DNA of 64,000 nt from an uncultured Alistipes sp. (GTDB lineage: Bacteria > Bacteroidota > Bacteroidia > Bacteroidales > Rikenellaceae): NCBI GenBank assembly GCA_900553175.1, contig USCH01000002.1, forward strand, positions 1 through 64,000, read 5' to 3'. Under the pieces are notes generated by a model that saw nothing but the letters and a program-made list of their open reading frames with translations, was not told where the DNA came from and made no database searches. The position numbers and the translations under genes are program-made. Positions 8,117 to 15,964 of this stretch are shown piece by piece. The first letter of the stretch is position 1; every line of letters starts with the position of its first letter.

Positions 8117-8148
8117 TTGCACGAACCGAATTTTTTTTTTATATTTCG
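8117..8148 (+). promoter_or_regulatory. Putative promoter of the exb operon
   Basis: TTGC at 8117-8120 lies 23 bases upstream of TATATTTCG (8140-8148), a -33/-7 pair with one deviation from TAnnTTTG. It would give the exb mRNA a leader of about 265 bases. That leader (8155-8419) holds a GC-rich block with a CCGCCGG/CCGGCGG hairpin near 8274-8288 and an A-rich tail; I see no gene or known riboswitch in it. Confidence 0.45.
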
Positions 8149-8419
8149 CACAGTTAATCGCTCTTAACGCAACGGAAATTGCCGGAAACGGTGCCGCCGG
8201 AACAGGTGTGGTGTGTTGATATTCAGCTGTTTGGGTGGACTGTGCGCCTCGCATTCCGATCGGAGTCGTCCCCGCCGGTCCGGCGGCGGACCATTGCGGT
8301 CGGAGCGGCTGCGGAACGGGCGGAGGGAAGAAACCGATATTTTTTTTGAAAAATAACAGAGACGAAAACGAAACCGTAAAAATTCAACTAATCAAATTCT
8401 AATTTATCAAAACACAACC

Positions 8420-9169
8420 ATGAAAAAAACTTTTTTGAGTCTGTCGGTCGCCCTGCTGGGTACCGTTAGCGCATTCGCACAGGAAGCCGCTGCCGCTGCC
8501 GAAACGGTCGCCGTTGCCGAAACCGAAATCGCCGGCGAAAGCATGCACCACATTCTGATGCAGAAGTTCCTCGAGGGCGGTTGGGGCTGGATGCTTCCGG
8601 TGCTGCTCTGCTTGGTGATCGGTCTGGCTGTGGCCATCGAGCGCATTCTCTTCCTGTCGCTCTCGACGATCAACTCCAAGAAACTCGTCAAGGCTGTCGA
8701 GGAGGCGCTGAAGACGGGCGGCATCGAGGCTGCCAAGGAGGTTTGCCGCAACACGCGCGGTCCGATCGCTTCGATCTACTACCAGGGTCTCGACCGCTAC
8801 GAGCAGGGTCTCGACGCCGTCGAGAAGGCCGTCGTTTCGTACGGTTCGGTGCAGACGGGCCAGATGGAGTCGGGTCTGTCGTGGATCGGCCTGTTCATCG
8901 CCCTTTCGCCTATGTTGGGCTTCATGGGTACCGTCGTGGGTATGATCGGTGCGTTCGACGCCATCCAGGCTGCCGGCGACATCAGCCCGACGCTCGTCGC
9001 AGGCGGTATCAAGGTCGCCCTTCTGACCACCCTCATGGGTCTTATCGCTGCGGTTATTCTTCAGCTGTTCTACAACTATATCGTTTCGAAGATCGACTCG
9101 CTCGTGAACGATATGGAGGATTCGTCCATCACGCTCATGGACATCCTGACGGCTTACAGCAAGAAATAA
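8420..9169 (+). CDS. exbB: ExbB/TolQ/MotA family proton channel protein
   Basis: The 249-residue inner-membrane protein forms the proton-channel stator of the Ton motor with ExbD. A signal-peptide-like segment (residues 1-21, MKKTFLSLSV...SAFAQ) and an Ala/Glu-rich periplasmic stretch precede a first membrane helix (about 58-78). The conserved channel helices follow (LFIALSPMLGFMGTVVGMIGAF and VALLTTLMGLIAAV regions, about 155-225). The extra signal-like N-terminus is usual in Bacteroidetes ExbB. It is the first gene of exbB-orf-exbD-exbD. TonB is encoded separately at 40650. Confidence 0.93.
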   Translation: MKKTFLSLSVALLGTVSAFAQEAAAAAETVAVAETEIAGESMHHILMQKFLEGGWGWMLPVLLCLVIGLAVAIERILFLSLSTINSKKLVKAVEEALKTGGIEAAKEVCRNTRGPIASIYYQGLDRYEQGLDAVEKAVVSYGSVQTGQMESGLSWIGLFIALSPMLGFMGTVVGMIGAFDAIQAAGDISPTLVAGGIKVALLTTLMGLIAAVILQLFYNYIVSKIDSLVNDMEDSSITLMDILTAYSKK

Positions 9170-9197
9170 TCCACAGTAAAACAGTTGTGACGCAATT

Positions 9198-9617
9198 ATG
9201 AAAAAGATTCTGAACATATTGCTGGGCTTTCTGATGGCCGTCACCGTGGCCTTGCTGGTCTACGCGGTGGCTACGGGCGGCTCGGAGGCTGCGATCAGTC
9301 TGAACCTGATGTGGGGCTACTTCCTCTTCGTGTTCGCGATCGCCGCTGCGCTCTTCTGCGCCCTTTTCGGAATGATCCAGAACCCGGCGGGTGTCAAGGG
9401 GACCATTCTTTCGGTGTTGCTCATACTCATCGTCGTGGGCGTGTCGTACTTCTACGCTGCGGGCCATACGGTGAACATCGTCGATCTCCAGAACAACGGC
9501 TTCTTCAGCCACGGCGAGACCGTGATTACCGAAACGAGCATCCTGGTGACCTACGTCGCTTTCGCCGCCGCGTTCGTGACGGCCGTCGTGACGGAGATCT
9601 GGGGCGCATTCAAATAA
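9198..9617 (+). CDS. Small membrane protein of the exb operon, function unknown
   Basis: This 139-residue protein sits between exbB and the first exbD and reads in the same direction (28 and 11 bases from its neighbours). Four hydrophobic helices are visible (about residues 4-24, 34-56, 68-86 and 110-134), with a short Asn/Gly-rich loop between the last two (QNNGFFSHGE). I recognise no catalytic motif. Its place suggests an accessory of the Ton motor, by inference only. Confidence 0.85.
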   Translation: MKKILNILLGFLMAVTVALLVYAVATGGSEAAISLNLMWGYFLFVFAIAAALFCALFGMIQNPAGVKGTILSVLLILIVVGVSYFYAAGHTVNIVDLQNNGFFSHGETVITETSILVTYVAFAAAFVTAVVTEIWGAFK

Positions 9618-9628
9618 CCGACTGACAA

Positions 9629-10234
9629 ATGGCTACGGATAAAAGAAAAGTACAGGAAATCAACGCCGGCTCCATGGCCGACATCGCCTTCCTGCTGCTG
9701 ATTTTCTTCCTGGTCGCCACTACCATGAATACCGACACCGGTCTGGTGCGCATGCTTCCGCCCATTCCTCCCGAAGACCAAAAGCAGGAGGAGATCAAGG
9801 TCAAGGAGCGCAACCTCTTCCTGGTGCTCGTCAACGGTAGCGGTCAGATCATGGCGGGACAGCCCGGCAAGCAGGATTTCATCGACCTCCATCAGCTCAA
9901 GGACCGTGCGAAGGAGTTCGTGCTCAATCCGATGGACGATGCCGAACTGCCCGAGAAGGAGAACAAGGAGTTCGATCTTCCCGACGGCGGCAAGTGGGTC
10001 TATCCCGTAAGTCTGGGCGTGGTTTCGCTGCAAACCACCCGCGACACGGGCTATCAGGCCTATATCATGGTACAGAACGAGTTGACACGTGCGTTCAACG
10101 AGATCCGCGACGAAGTGGCCCAGCGCAAATTCGGCGACAAGTTCGCGGCTCTGCCCCAGGAACAGCGCGATGTCATCGCCAAGGCGATCCCCCTGAAGAT
10201 CTCCGAGGCGGAACCGCGCAATATCAAGAAGTAA
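9629..10234 (+). CDS. exbD: ExbD/TolR family biopolymer transport protein (first copy)
   Basis: This 201-residue ExbD homologue has a short cytoplasmic N-terminus, one membrane helix (MADIAFLLLIFFLVATTM, about residues 17-34) with the aspartate that carries protons (D19 in MADIAF), and a periplasmic domain. It is longer than classical ExbD (about 140 residues): the periplasmic part has an insertion rich in Lys and Glu (about 47-57 and 106-122). It lies 4 bases upstream of the second exbD. Confidence 0.92.
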   Translation: MATDKRKVQEINAGSMADIAFLLLIFFLVATTMNTDTGLVRMLPPIPPEDQKQEEIKVKERNLFLVLVNGSGQIMAGQPGKQDFIDLHQLKDRAKEFVLNPMDDAELPEKENKEFDLPDGGKWVYPVSLGVVSLQTTRDTGYQAYIMVQNELTRAFNEIRDEVAQRKFGDKFAALPQEQRDVIAKAIPLKISEAEPRNIKK

Positions 10235-10238
10235 GGTT

Positions 10239-10709
10239 ATGGCAGTAATGAAAAAGAAGGGCAACAAAGGGTTGCCCCCCATTTCGACAGCGTCGCTCCC
10301 CGACGTGATCTTCATGATCCTTTTCTTCTTCATGGTTTCGACGACCATGCGCGATCAGGAGCTGCTGGTGCGCTACAAGCTGCCCGAGGCTACCGAGGTG
10401 CAGAAGCTCGAGAAGAAATCGCTCGTCAGCTACATCCACATCGGACAGCCCTCGCTGGCCATGCAGGCCACTTTCGGTACGGCGCCGCGCATCCAGCTCA
10501 ACGACTCGTACAAGACGACCAAGGACATCCTCGATTTCGTCGCCGCCGAGCGCGACAAGCTCAACGAGGCCGACCGTGCTTCGATGACCATCTGCCTCAA
10601 GGCCGACGAGATGACCAAGATGGGTATCGTGACCGACGTGAAGCAGGAGCTTCGCCGGGCCAATGCCCTGAAGATCTCCTATGCGGCTTCCAAGTCGCTG
10701 GGGTATTAG
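10239..10709 (+). CDS. exbD: ExbD/TolR family biopolymer transport protein (second copy)
   Basis: This 156-residue ExbD paralogue has the same plan: basic N-terminus, a single helix (LPDVIFMILFFFMVSTTM, about residues 19-36) with the key aspartate D21, then a periplasmic domain. Two ExbD proteins next to one ExbB are common in Bacteroidetes and may form a mixed dimer inside the ExbB pentamer; the heteromer is inference. It is the last gene before the terminator at 10843. Confidence 0.92.
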   Translation: MAVMKKKGNKGLPPISTASLPDVIFMILFFFMVSTTMRDQELLVRYKLPEATEVQKLEKKSLVSYIHIGQPSLAMQATFGTAPRIQLNDSYKTTKDILDFVAAERDKLNEADRASMTICLKADEMTKMGIVTDVKQELRRANALKISYAASKSLGY

Positions 10710-10842
10710 GACCGTTCGTTTCCCGACAGGCCGGTTCCCGGGAGGAACGGGCCGGACAGGACCTTTTCGATAAGCCGGGGCAGAGGCGAACTCGTTCGGA
10801 CTCTGCCGGGGCGGGAAAAGGCGCGGGAAGACGAATCTTTGA

Positions 10843-10878
10843 AAATCGCCCTTGCCGGAAATCCGGCAGGGGCGATTT
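10843..10878 (+). terminator. Hairpin terminator after the exb operon (GGCAGGGGCG family)
   Basis: A 16-bp stem (10843-10858 with 10863-10878, one G-U pair) with loop AAAT lies 133 bases after exbD. The 3' strand CCGGCAGGGGCGATTT shares its core with hairpins at 34605 and 62975. The U tract is short, so it may act as a terminator or an mRNA 3'-end stabiliser. Confidence 0.75.
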
Positions 10879-10897
10879 CGTTTCCGTCAGGCGGCAG

Positions 10898-11235
10898 TTC
10901 CGGGGACGATGATCGCATCCTCGGAAAGAGCGATTCCGGTTCCGGGGGAGTGTCTTCGGATGACGATTCGGGAGGTGCTTCCGGTTCCGGGGGAGGACGT
11001 TTCCGGGGACGATGATCTCATCCTCGGAAAGAGCGATTCCGGTTCCGGGGGAGTGTCTTCGGAAGACGATTCGGGCGGCGATTCCGTTTCCCGGGAGGGT
11101 GTCTTCGGATGACGATTCGGGAGGCGCTTCCGTTTCCCGGGGGGGGGCTTCGGAAGACGATTCGGGAGGCGTTTCCGTTTCCGGGGGGGCGGTTTTATGC
11201 CCGAGGGGCGGTTCCCGGGGGAAGACGGTTTTATG
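10898..11235. repeat. GC-rich degenerate tandem repeat field
   Basis: Imperfect repeats are nested. A block starting TTCCGGGGACGATGAT occurs at 10898 and 11001 (103 bases apart). A shorter unit starting with GTCTTCGGA or a close variant recurs near 10952, 11054, 11101 and 11147 (the last two steps about 47 bases). G-rich homopolymers (GGGGGGGGG near 11139-11147) occur inside. One frame reads as Gly/Ser/Asp low complexity (SSDDDSGGASGSGG), so it could be a decayed coding repeat, but there is no convincing start, stop or gene. From 11236 to 11380 I see nothing recognisable. Confidence 0.7.
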
Positions 11236-11388
11236 CCCGGGGGCGGGTCCCGACATCGGGGCAGGCGCTTCCGGGTGCGAGACCGATAAGCGCAGCCCTG
11301 CGAGCAGGGCGTCCGACGATGCCCGGACCGTGGCATGACGGGGGCGTTTCCGGGATATGCGCCCGATCCGGTATAATCGGGCTGACGC

Positions 11389-11640
11389 TTGCTTTAGCGC
11401 CCGATTTTTCGTATCTTTGACTTCGTCTTAGATACTCCCGCCCGGCAAAATGCAAGCAAGCTTGCTTTTGCCCTCGCTTATTCGTATCTTTGGCTGTGCC
11501 GAAGATACTTCGCCTCAACAAAATCCAAACAAGTTTGGTTTTGTATTCGACTTATTCGTATCTTTGGCTGCGCCGAAGATACTCCGTCTCGGCATAATCA
11601 AGCTATCGCTTGCTTCTGCTCTCGACTTTTCGTATCTTTG
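11389..11640 (+). repeat. Four-copy 74-bp tandem repeat carrying promoters (copy array A)
   Basis: TATCTTTG occurs at 11412-11419, 11485-11492, 11559-11566 and 11633-11640, i.e. steps of 73, 74 and 74 bases. Each has a TTG element 23-24 bases upstream, so every unit carries a Bacteroidetes promoter. In copies 2 and 3 the -7 box lies in a hairpin (TATCTTTGGC with GCCGAAGATA). A second palindrome between units varies in sequence (CAAGCAAGCTTGCTT; AAGCTATCGCTT). The last unit drives the flippase gene at 11662. A related array lies inverted at 55475-55629. Confidence 0.85.
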
Positions 11641-11661
11641 CCAACTGCATCCGTTTCCGCC

Positions 11662-13131
11662 ATGCTCGAAAAACTGGCCAGACAAACCGCCGTCTACGGC
11701 ATCAGCACCATCGTGGTGAGGTTCCTGAGCTATCTGCTCACGCCTTACTACACGCGTGTTTTCGGTCAGGAGACCTACGGCATCGTCACCGACGTCTATG
11801 CCCTCATCCCGCTGGCGCTGACGCTGCTGACCATGGGCATGGAGTCGAGTTATTTCCGTTTCTCGGCCAAGGCCGAAATGCTGGGACGCGGCGTCGGGGC
11901 GGCCAAACGGCGGTTGTTCGCGACCACGTGGGGCGCCACGTCGCTCGCCGCGGCGATTTTCGCCGCGATCGTCATCGCCTGCCGCGAACGGATTGCGGTG
12001 CTCATGGGCGACGCCTATGCGGCCCATCCCGAATATGTGGTCTGGGTGGCCTTGATCGTGCTTTTCGACGTGTGGGCCTGCATCCCCTTCTCGCGGTTGC
12101 GCGAGCAGGGCCGTGCGATGACGTTCGTCGGCATCAAGGCCCTCAACGTGGTGCTCAACGTGGTGCTGGCCTTCGCATTCGGCGCCGCGGGGCTCTTCGC
12201 GTCGGATTTCGGCGTGGGATGGGTCTTCGTCGCCAATCTGGCCGCCAGTGCGGTGACCTGGGCCGTGATGCTCGCGACGACCGGAGGGGTGGTGCCGCGG
12301 ATCGACCCGAAGCTGCTCCGGGCGGTCTTCGCTTATTCGCTGCCGCTGCTCGTCGGCGGGCTGGCCGGCACGGCCAACGAATTCATCGACCGCCAGATGA
12401 TCAAGTACCTCGTTCCGCAGGGGGCCATGGCGCAGGTGGGTGTCTACGGAGCCATCACGAAGATCGCCGTGGTGATGATGCTCTTCTATCAGATGTACCG
12501 TCTGGCCGCCGAACCCTTTTTCCTGTCGAACTTCAAAAAGTCGGAGTTCGTGGCGATGAACGCCGCGGCGCTGAAATACTACGTCATGGCCTCGATGCTC
12601 ATCTTTCTGGGCATCGCCCTTTTCCGCGATCTGTTCGCCCTGATCGTCGGACGCGATTTCCGGGAGGGCATCTTCATCCTGCCCGTCGTGCTGGGCGCCA
12701 ACGTCCTCACGGGCGTGTGGCTCAACCTGTCGTTCTGGTACAAACGCGAGGAACGCACCGCGCTGGCGATCGTCGTCACGGGCACGGGTCTTGCTGCGAT
12801 GCTTCTGGCCGGCGGGACGCTCATCCCCCGCTGGGGATACTACGGCGCCGCATGGGCGCGGCTGGCCAGCGAGACGGCCATGGTCGGGGTGAGCTGGTGG
12901 CTCAACCGGCGCTTTTTCCCCACGCCCTACGACTGGCGCCGGATCGGAGAGTATGTCGTCGCGGCTCTGGCCGTATTTTTCGTCGCTGAAGAGGCCCGGG
13001 CTCTCGTGCCGGTTCCGGCGGCGGTCTATGCGTTCGATTTCGCCCTGCTCGCCGTCTATGCCTGGTATCTGGTCTGCCGCGAGCGGATCGACGTCGGGGC
13101 GATGATCCGCTCGGCTTTGAAACGAAACTGA
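11662..13131 (+). CDS. Polysaccharide biosynthesis / Wzx-like flippase (MOP superfamily)
   Basis: This 489-residue membrane protein would move lipid-linked saccharides across the inner membrane. About 12-14 hydrophobic segments are spread over its length. The N-terminus (LARQTAVYGISTIVVRFLSYLLTPYYTRVF) and the ETYGIVTDVYAL segment are typical of the RfbX/Wzx branch. The TTG at 11638 lies in the -7 box, so the ATG at 11662 is chosen. It is immediately downstream of promoter array A. No other polysaccharide genes lie nearby, so the substrate is unknown; lipid II flipping is also possible. Confidence 0.88.
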   Translation: MLEKLARQTAVYGISTIVVRFLSYLLTPYYTRVFGQETYGIVTDVYALIPLALTLLTMGMESSYFRFSAKAEMLGRGVGAAKRRLFATTWGATSLAAAIFAAIVIACRERIAVLMGDAYAAHPEYVVWVALIVLFDVWACIPFSRLREQGRAMTFVGIKALNVVLNVVLAFAFGAAGLFASDFGVGWVFVANLAASAVTWAVMLATTGGVVPRIDPKLLRAVFAYSLPLLVGGLAGTANEFIDRQMIKYLVPQGAMAQVGVYGAITKIAVVMMLFYQMYRLAAEPFFLSNFKKSEFVAMNAAALKYYVMASMLIFLGIALFRDLFALIVGRDFREGIFILPVVLGANVLTGVWLNLSFWYKREERTALAIVVTGTGLAAMLLAGGTLIPRWGYYGAAWARLASETAMVGVSWWLNRRFFPTPYDWRRIGEYVVAALAVFFVAEEARALVPVPAAVYAFDFALLAVYAWYLVCRERIDVGAMIRSALKRN

Positions 13132-13132
13132 C

Positions 13133-13339
13133 ATGAGAACGGAAACTCGGGATAAGATCGTCGTGCTGGCCGTGAGCTTCGGCCTTTTTCTGGGCGGCGT
13201 GGCCGCCCTCGGGATGGAGCGGGGAGGGCTGAGAACGGCCCTGCTGGCAGCATGCATGGCCGGGCTGTTCGGCATGGCCGTGCGGCAGACCCGGCGCCTG
13301 AGGAGGAGGCGCGGCCCGGGGTCGGGAGCGCAAAAATGA
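13133..13339 (+). CDS. Small membrane protein, function unknown
   Basis: This 68-residue frame starts one base after the flippase stop and ends 7 bases before holB. Two hydrophobic helices (about residues 9-26 and 32-49) are followed by a strongly basic tail (RQTRRLRRRRG). Tight spacing and matching codon use support translation. I do not recognise the family. Confidence 0.6.
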   Translation: MRTETRDKIVVLAVSFGLFLGGVAALGMERGGLRTALLAACMAGLFGMAVRQTRRLRRRRGPGSGAQK

Positions 13340-13346
13340 AACCGAC

Positions 13347-14492
13347 ATGCGATTCGCCGAGATCATAGGACAGGACGATCTGAAACGGCATCTGGCGGAG
13401 ACCGCCGATGCCGGACGCATCAGCCATGCCCAGCTCTTCACGGGGGAGGCCGGAGCCGGAGCGCTGGCCGTGGCCGTGGCCTACGTGCAGTATCTGTGCT
13501 GCCGCCATCGCCATGACGGCGATTCGTGCGGCGAATGTCCCGACTGCCGGCAGATCGCCCAGCTGGCCCATCCCGACCTGCATCTGGTCTTTCCGGTGAA
13601 CCGGCAGGGCAAGAAGTCGGGCGAGGCGATGCTCAGCGATGAGTTCCTGCCGCAGTTCCGTGCGCTTTTCGCCGAACGCAGGGGGTATGTCTCCCCCCGC
13701 GAGTGGTACGACCGGCTCGATCTGGGCAAGACGCTCAAGGGGATGATCACGGCCCGCGAAGCCGACCGGATCATCCATAAGCTCTCCTACAAGAGTTTCG
13801 AATCCGACTACAAGACGATGCTCGTCTGGCTGCCCGAGACGATGAACGAGGAGGCGGCCAACAAGATTCTCAAGATTCTGGAGGAGCCGTGGGAGCGGAC
13901 GCTCTTCATCCTGGTGAGCGAACGTCCGGACCGGCTGCTGCCGACGATTCTTTCGCGCACGCAGGAGGTCGCCGTGCCGCACATCGCCCCCGAGGTGCTG
14001 GAGGGTGTGGCCCGCGCAGAGGGTGTCGCCGATCCGTTGCAGGCCCGCAACATGGCCCGGTTGGCCGGCGGCAGCCTCACGGCGCTGCAACAGCTCATTG
14101 CGGGGGTGGACGATGCCGCGCGGCGCGACGATTTCGAGCTGTTCCGCTCGCTCATGCGGTTGAGTTACAACGACCGACACCTCGAACTCATCGCCTGGGC
14201 CGAGGATGCGGCGCAGCTCTCCCGCGAGCAGCAGCGCGCCTTTCTGGCGGATGCCGCGCGGCTTCTGCGCGAGAGCTACATGCTCCATGCGGGCATCCCT
14301 CAGGTCAGCTACCTCTGGGGCGAGGAGCTGGCCTTCTGCACGAAATTCGCCCCCTTCGTCGGATCGCGCAACATCGAGCCGCTCATCGAACAGATCGAGA
14401 GCGCCTCGGCACAGCTGGCGCAGAACGGCAATCCGACGATCGTATTCACCCATTTCGCTCTGGCCGTGAGCAAGATGATCAGGCATTTGTAA
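13347..14492 (+). CDS. holB: DNA polymerase III delta' subunit / clamp-loader ATPase homologue
   Basis: This 381-residue protein is the delta'-like subunit of the sliding-clamp loader. It shows the AAA+ fold with a degenerate P-loop (GEAGAGALA, about residues 32-40, no GKT), as expected for delta'. A zinc-binding cysteine cluster follows (CC...CGECPDC, about 51-66). It has the sensor region NEEAANKILKILEEP (about 168) and a C-terminal oligomerisation domain. Start ATG 13347 gives the conserved N-terminus FAEIIGQDDL. It precedes folK by 4 bases. Confidence 0.92.
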   Translation: MRFAEIIGQDDLKRHLAETADAGRISHAQLFTGEAGAGALAVAVAYVQYLCCRHRHDGDSCGECPDCRQIAQLAHPDLHLVFPVNRQGKKSGEAMLSDEFLPQFRALFAERRGYVSPREWYDRLDLGKTLKGMITAREADRIIHKLSYKSFESDYKTMLVWLPETMNEEAANKILKILEEPWERTLFILVSERPDRLLPTILSRTQEVAVPHIAPEVLEGVARAEGVADPLQARNMARLAGGSLTALQQLIAGVDDAARRDDFELFRSLMRLSYNDRHLELIAWAEDAAQLSREQQRAFLADAARLLRESYMLHAGIPQVSYLWGEELAFCTKFAPFVGSRNIEPLIEQIESASAQLAQNGNPTIVFTHFALAVSKMIRHL

Positions 14493-14496
14493 CGAT

Positions 14497-15009
14497 ATGG
14501 CACGTGTGGTACTTTTGACAGGCGGCAATACGGGGGAGGTGAAACGCACCCTTCAGGCGGCGCAGCAGCTGATCAACGCCCGCATCGGGGCCGTCCTGCG
14601 CTGCTCGCACCGCTACGAGAGCGAACCCTGGGGTTTCGAGGCCGGCGGACGTTTCTCGAACCAGGCGCTGGAGGTCTCGACCGACCTCGCACCGCTGGAG
14701 GTGCTCGACGCCGTGCAGACCATCGAGGAGGAGCTGGGGCGCAACCGGGCGGCCGAGGCTGTGGAGAAAGCCAGCACGGGGGCCCGCTACGTGCCGCGTC
14801 CGATCGACATCGACATCCTTTTCTACGACGACGAGGTGATCGACGACGAGCGTCTGCGGGTGCCCCACCCGCTTTTGGCCGAGCGCGAATTCGCTCTGGT
14901 GCCCCTCTGCGAGATCATGCGCACGCGCCGTCACCCCCTCACGGGCCTCACCGTGGGCCAGATGCTCGATGCCCTGCGGGGCGAACACCCGAAATCCGAC
15001 CGATTGTGA
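14497..15009 (+). CDS. folK: 6-hydroxymethyl-7,8-dihydropterin pyrophosphokinase (HPPK)
   Basis: This 170-residue enzyme moves pyrophosphate from ATP to 6-hydroxymethyl-dihydropterin in folate synthesis. The HPPK pattern is clear: LLTGGNTGEVKRTL at the start, YESEPWGF (about residue 43), and the signature PRPIDIDILFYDD (about 100-112) with the two magnesium-binding aspartates. PHPLLAEREFALVPL (about 121-135) is also typical. Its stop overlaps the next gene's GTG start (GTGA at 15006). Confidence 0.95.
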   Translation: MARVVLLTGGNTGEVKRTLQAAQQLINARIGAVLRCSHRYESEPWGFEAGGRFSNQALEVSTDLAPLEVLDAVQTIEEELGRNRAAEAVEKASTGARYVPRPIDIDILFYDDEVIDDERLRVPHPLLAEREFALVPLCEIMRTRRHPLTGLTVGQMLDALRGEHPKSDRL

Positions 15010-15962
15010 AGAGAATACGAATCATATCCTTCGTGGCGGCGCTGGCGCTGACCGGCTGTTTCAAGGAGGTCTCCTACCGGACGACCTACGTCCTGAAACC
15101 CTTGCAGCAGCAGACCCAGGATGACCGCAACCCTTCGGTGATCGCCGGAGCGACGGCCTTCGCCTACGATGCCGACACGACGGCCTGGCGCGTGGCGTCG
15201 TACGACGATGCGCTGGCGGGGATCATCACCTCGAAAGAGGACCCCTCGCAGAGGCGGACCGAACCCATCGCCGTGTCGCAACCCTACGTTTACGAGGGTT
15301 CGGAGGGGTGGCTGCAGATGCCGCTGGACCGCGAGTGGCAGATGGTGGCGGTCGTCGATCCCGTCAACCGGCTCTATGCCTACACGCAGCAGCAGCTGGC
15401 GCAGAATCTGGGCACGACCTACGTCTCGGCGGTCTTCCAGCCGTGGAAGAGCGGGTTTTCCTACAAGAACGGCAACTGGTCGATCTACAACGACTTCTAT
15501 CGTCCGCCCGTCTTTCTCGAGTGTTTCGTCGAGGCCCGGGCGCAGCAGACCGAAGGGGGCGAGGAGACGCCGCTCGCGGGTACCGACCATCTGAAGGCCT
15601 ACGCCTATGCCGTCGACACGACCGAGTGGCGCATCGCCTCCTACGACGATGCCTATGCCGGCAGGATCACCTCCAAAACCTCGACGCAGACCCGCACCAA
15701 ACCCGATTTCATGGCCTATCCCGCGGAGGACTCCGACCTGAGCGTCATGGAGGTGAGCTCCCCGGTGCTCATGGTCGTGGTGGTCGACCGCGTGCACCGG
15801 CTCTACGCCTATTCGCGGCAGGATGTCGATCTGGAGGGGTCGCCCGCGACCTTCTCCGTGCTCTTCCGCCCGTGGCTCGAAACGTGGATCGCCGTGGAGG
15901 AGCCTTGGCGGATCGTCGACGAGACGCGCGACCCCGATAACCGAACGCAAACCGAAGAGTGA
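15006..15962 (+). CDS. Lipoprotein with two tandem repeat domains, function unknown
   Basis: This 318-residue protein begins with a GTG overlapping the folK stop and has a type II signal peptide (MKRIRIISFVAALALTGC; lipobox LTGC, Cys18). Two repeats of about 125 residues follow. The first has TTAWRVASYDDALAGIITSK (from about residue 58), the second TTEWRIASYDDAYAGRITSK (from about 205). Each ends with a (V/L)YAY segment and an F(Q/R)PW strand. It is probably a cell-envelope lipoprotein; I do not recognise a function. Confidence 0.85.
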   Translation: MKRIRIISFVAALALTGCFKEVSYRTTYVLKPLQQQTQDDRNPSVIAGATAFAYDADTTAWRVASYDDALAGIITSKEDPSQRRTEPIAVSQPYVYEGSEGWLQMPLDREWQMVAVVDPVNRLYAYTQQQLAQNLGTTYVSAVFQPWKSGFSYKNGNWSIYNDFYRPPVFLECFVEARAQQTEGGEETPLAGTDHLKAYAYAVDTTEWRIASYDDAYAGRITSKTSTQTRTKPDFMAYPAEDSDLSVMEVSSPVLMVVVVDRVHRLYAYSRQDVDLEGSPATFSVLFRPWLETWIAVEEPWRIVDETRDPDNRTQTEE

Positions 15963-15964
15963 CG

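Noticed and set aside
10597..11256. Minus-strand 219-residue open frame over the exb 3' end and repeat field
   Set aside because: The Pro/Ser/Arg-rich translation follows the DNA repeats, overlaps exbD antisense and has no start signal or family.
10898..11640. Possible CRISPR array
   Set aside because: The repeats are adjacent and degenerate without unique spacers of constant length, and no cas genes are present.
11638..11661. Upstream TTG start for the flippase
   Set aside because: The codon is part of the TATCTTTG -7 box, so it cannot be in the mRNA.
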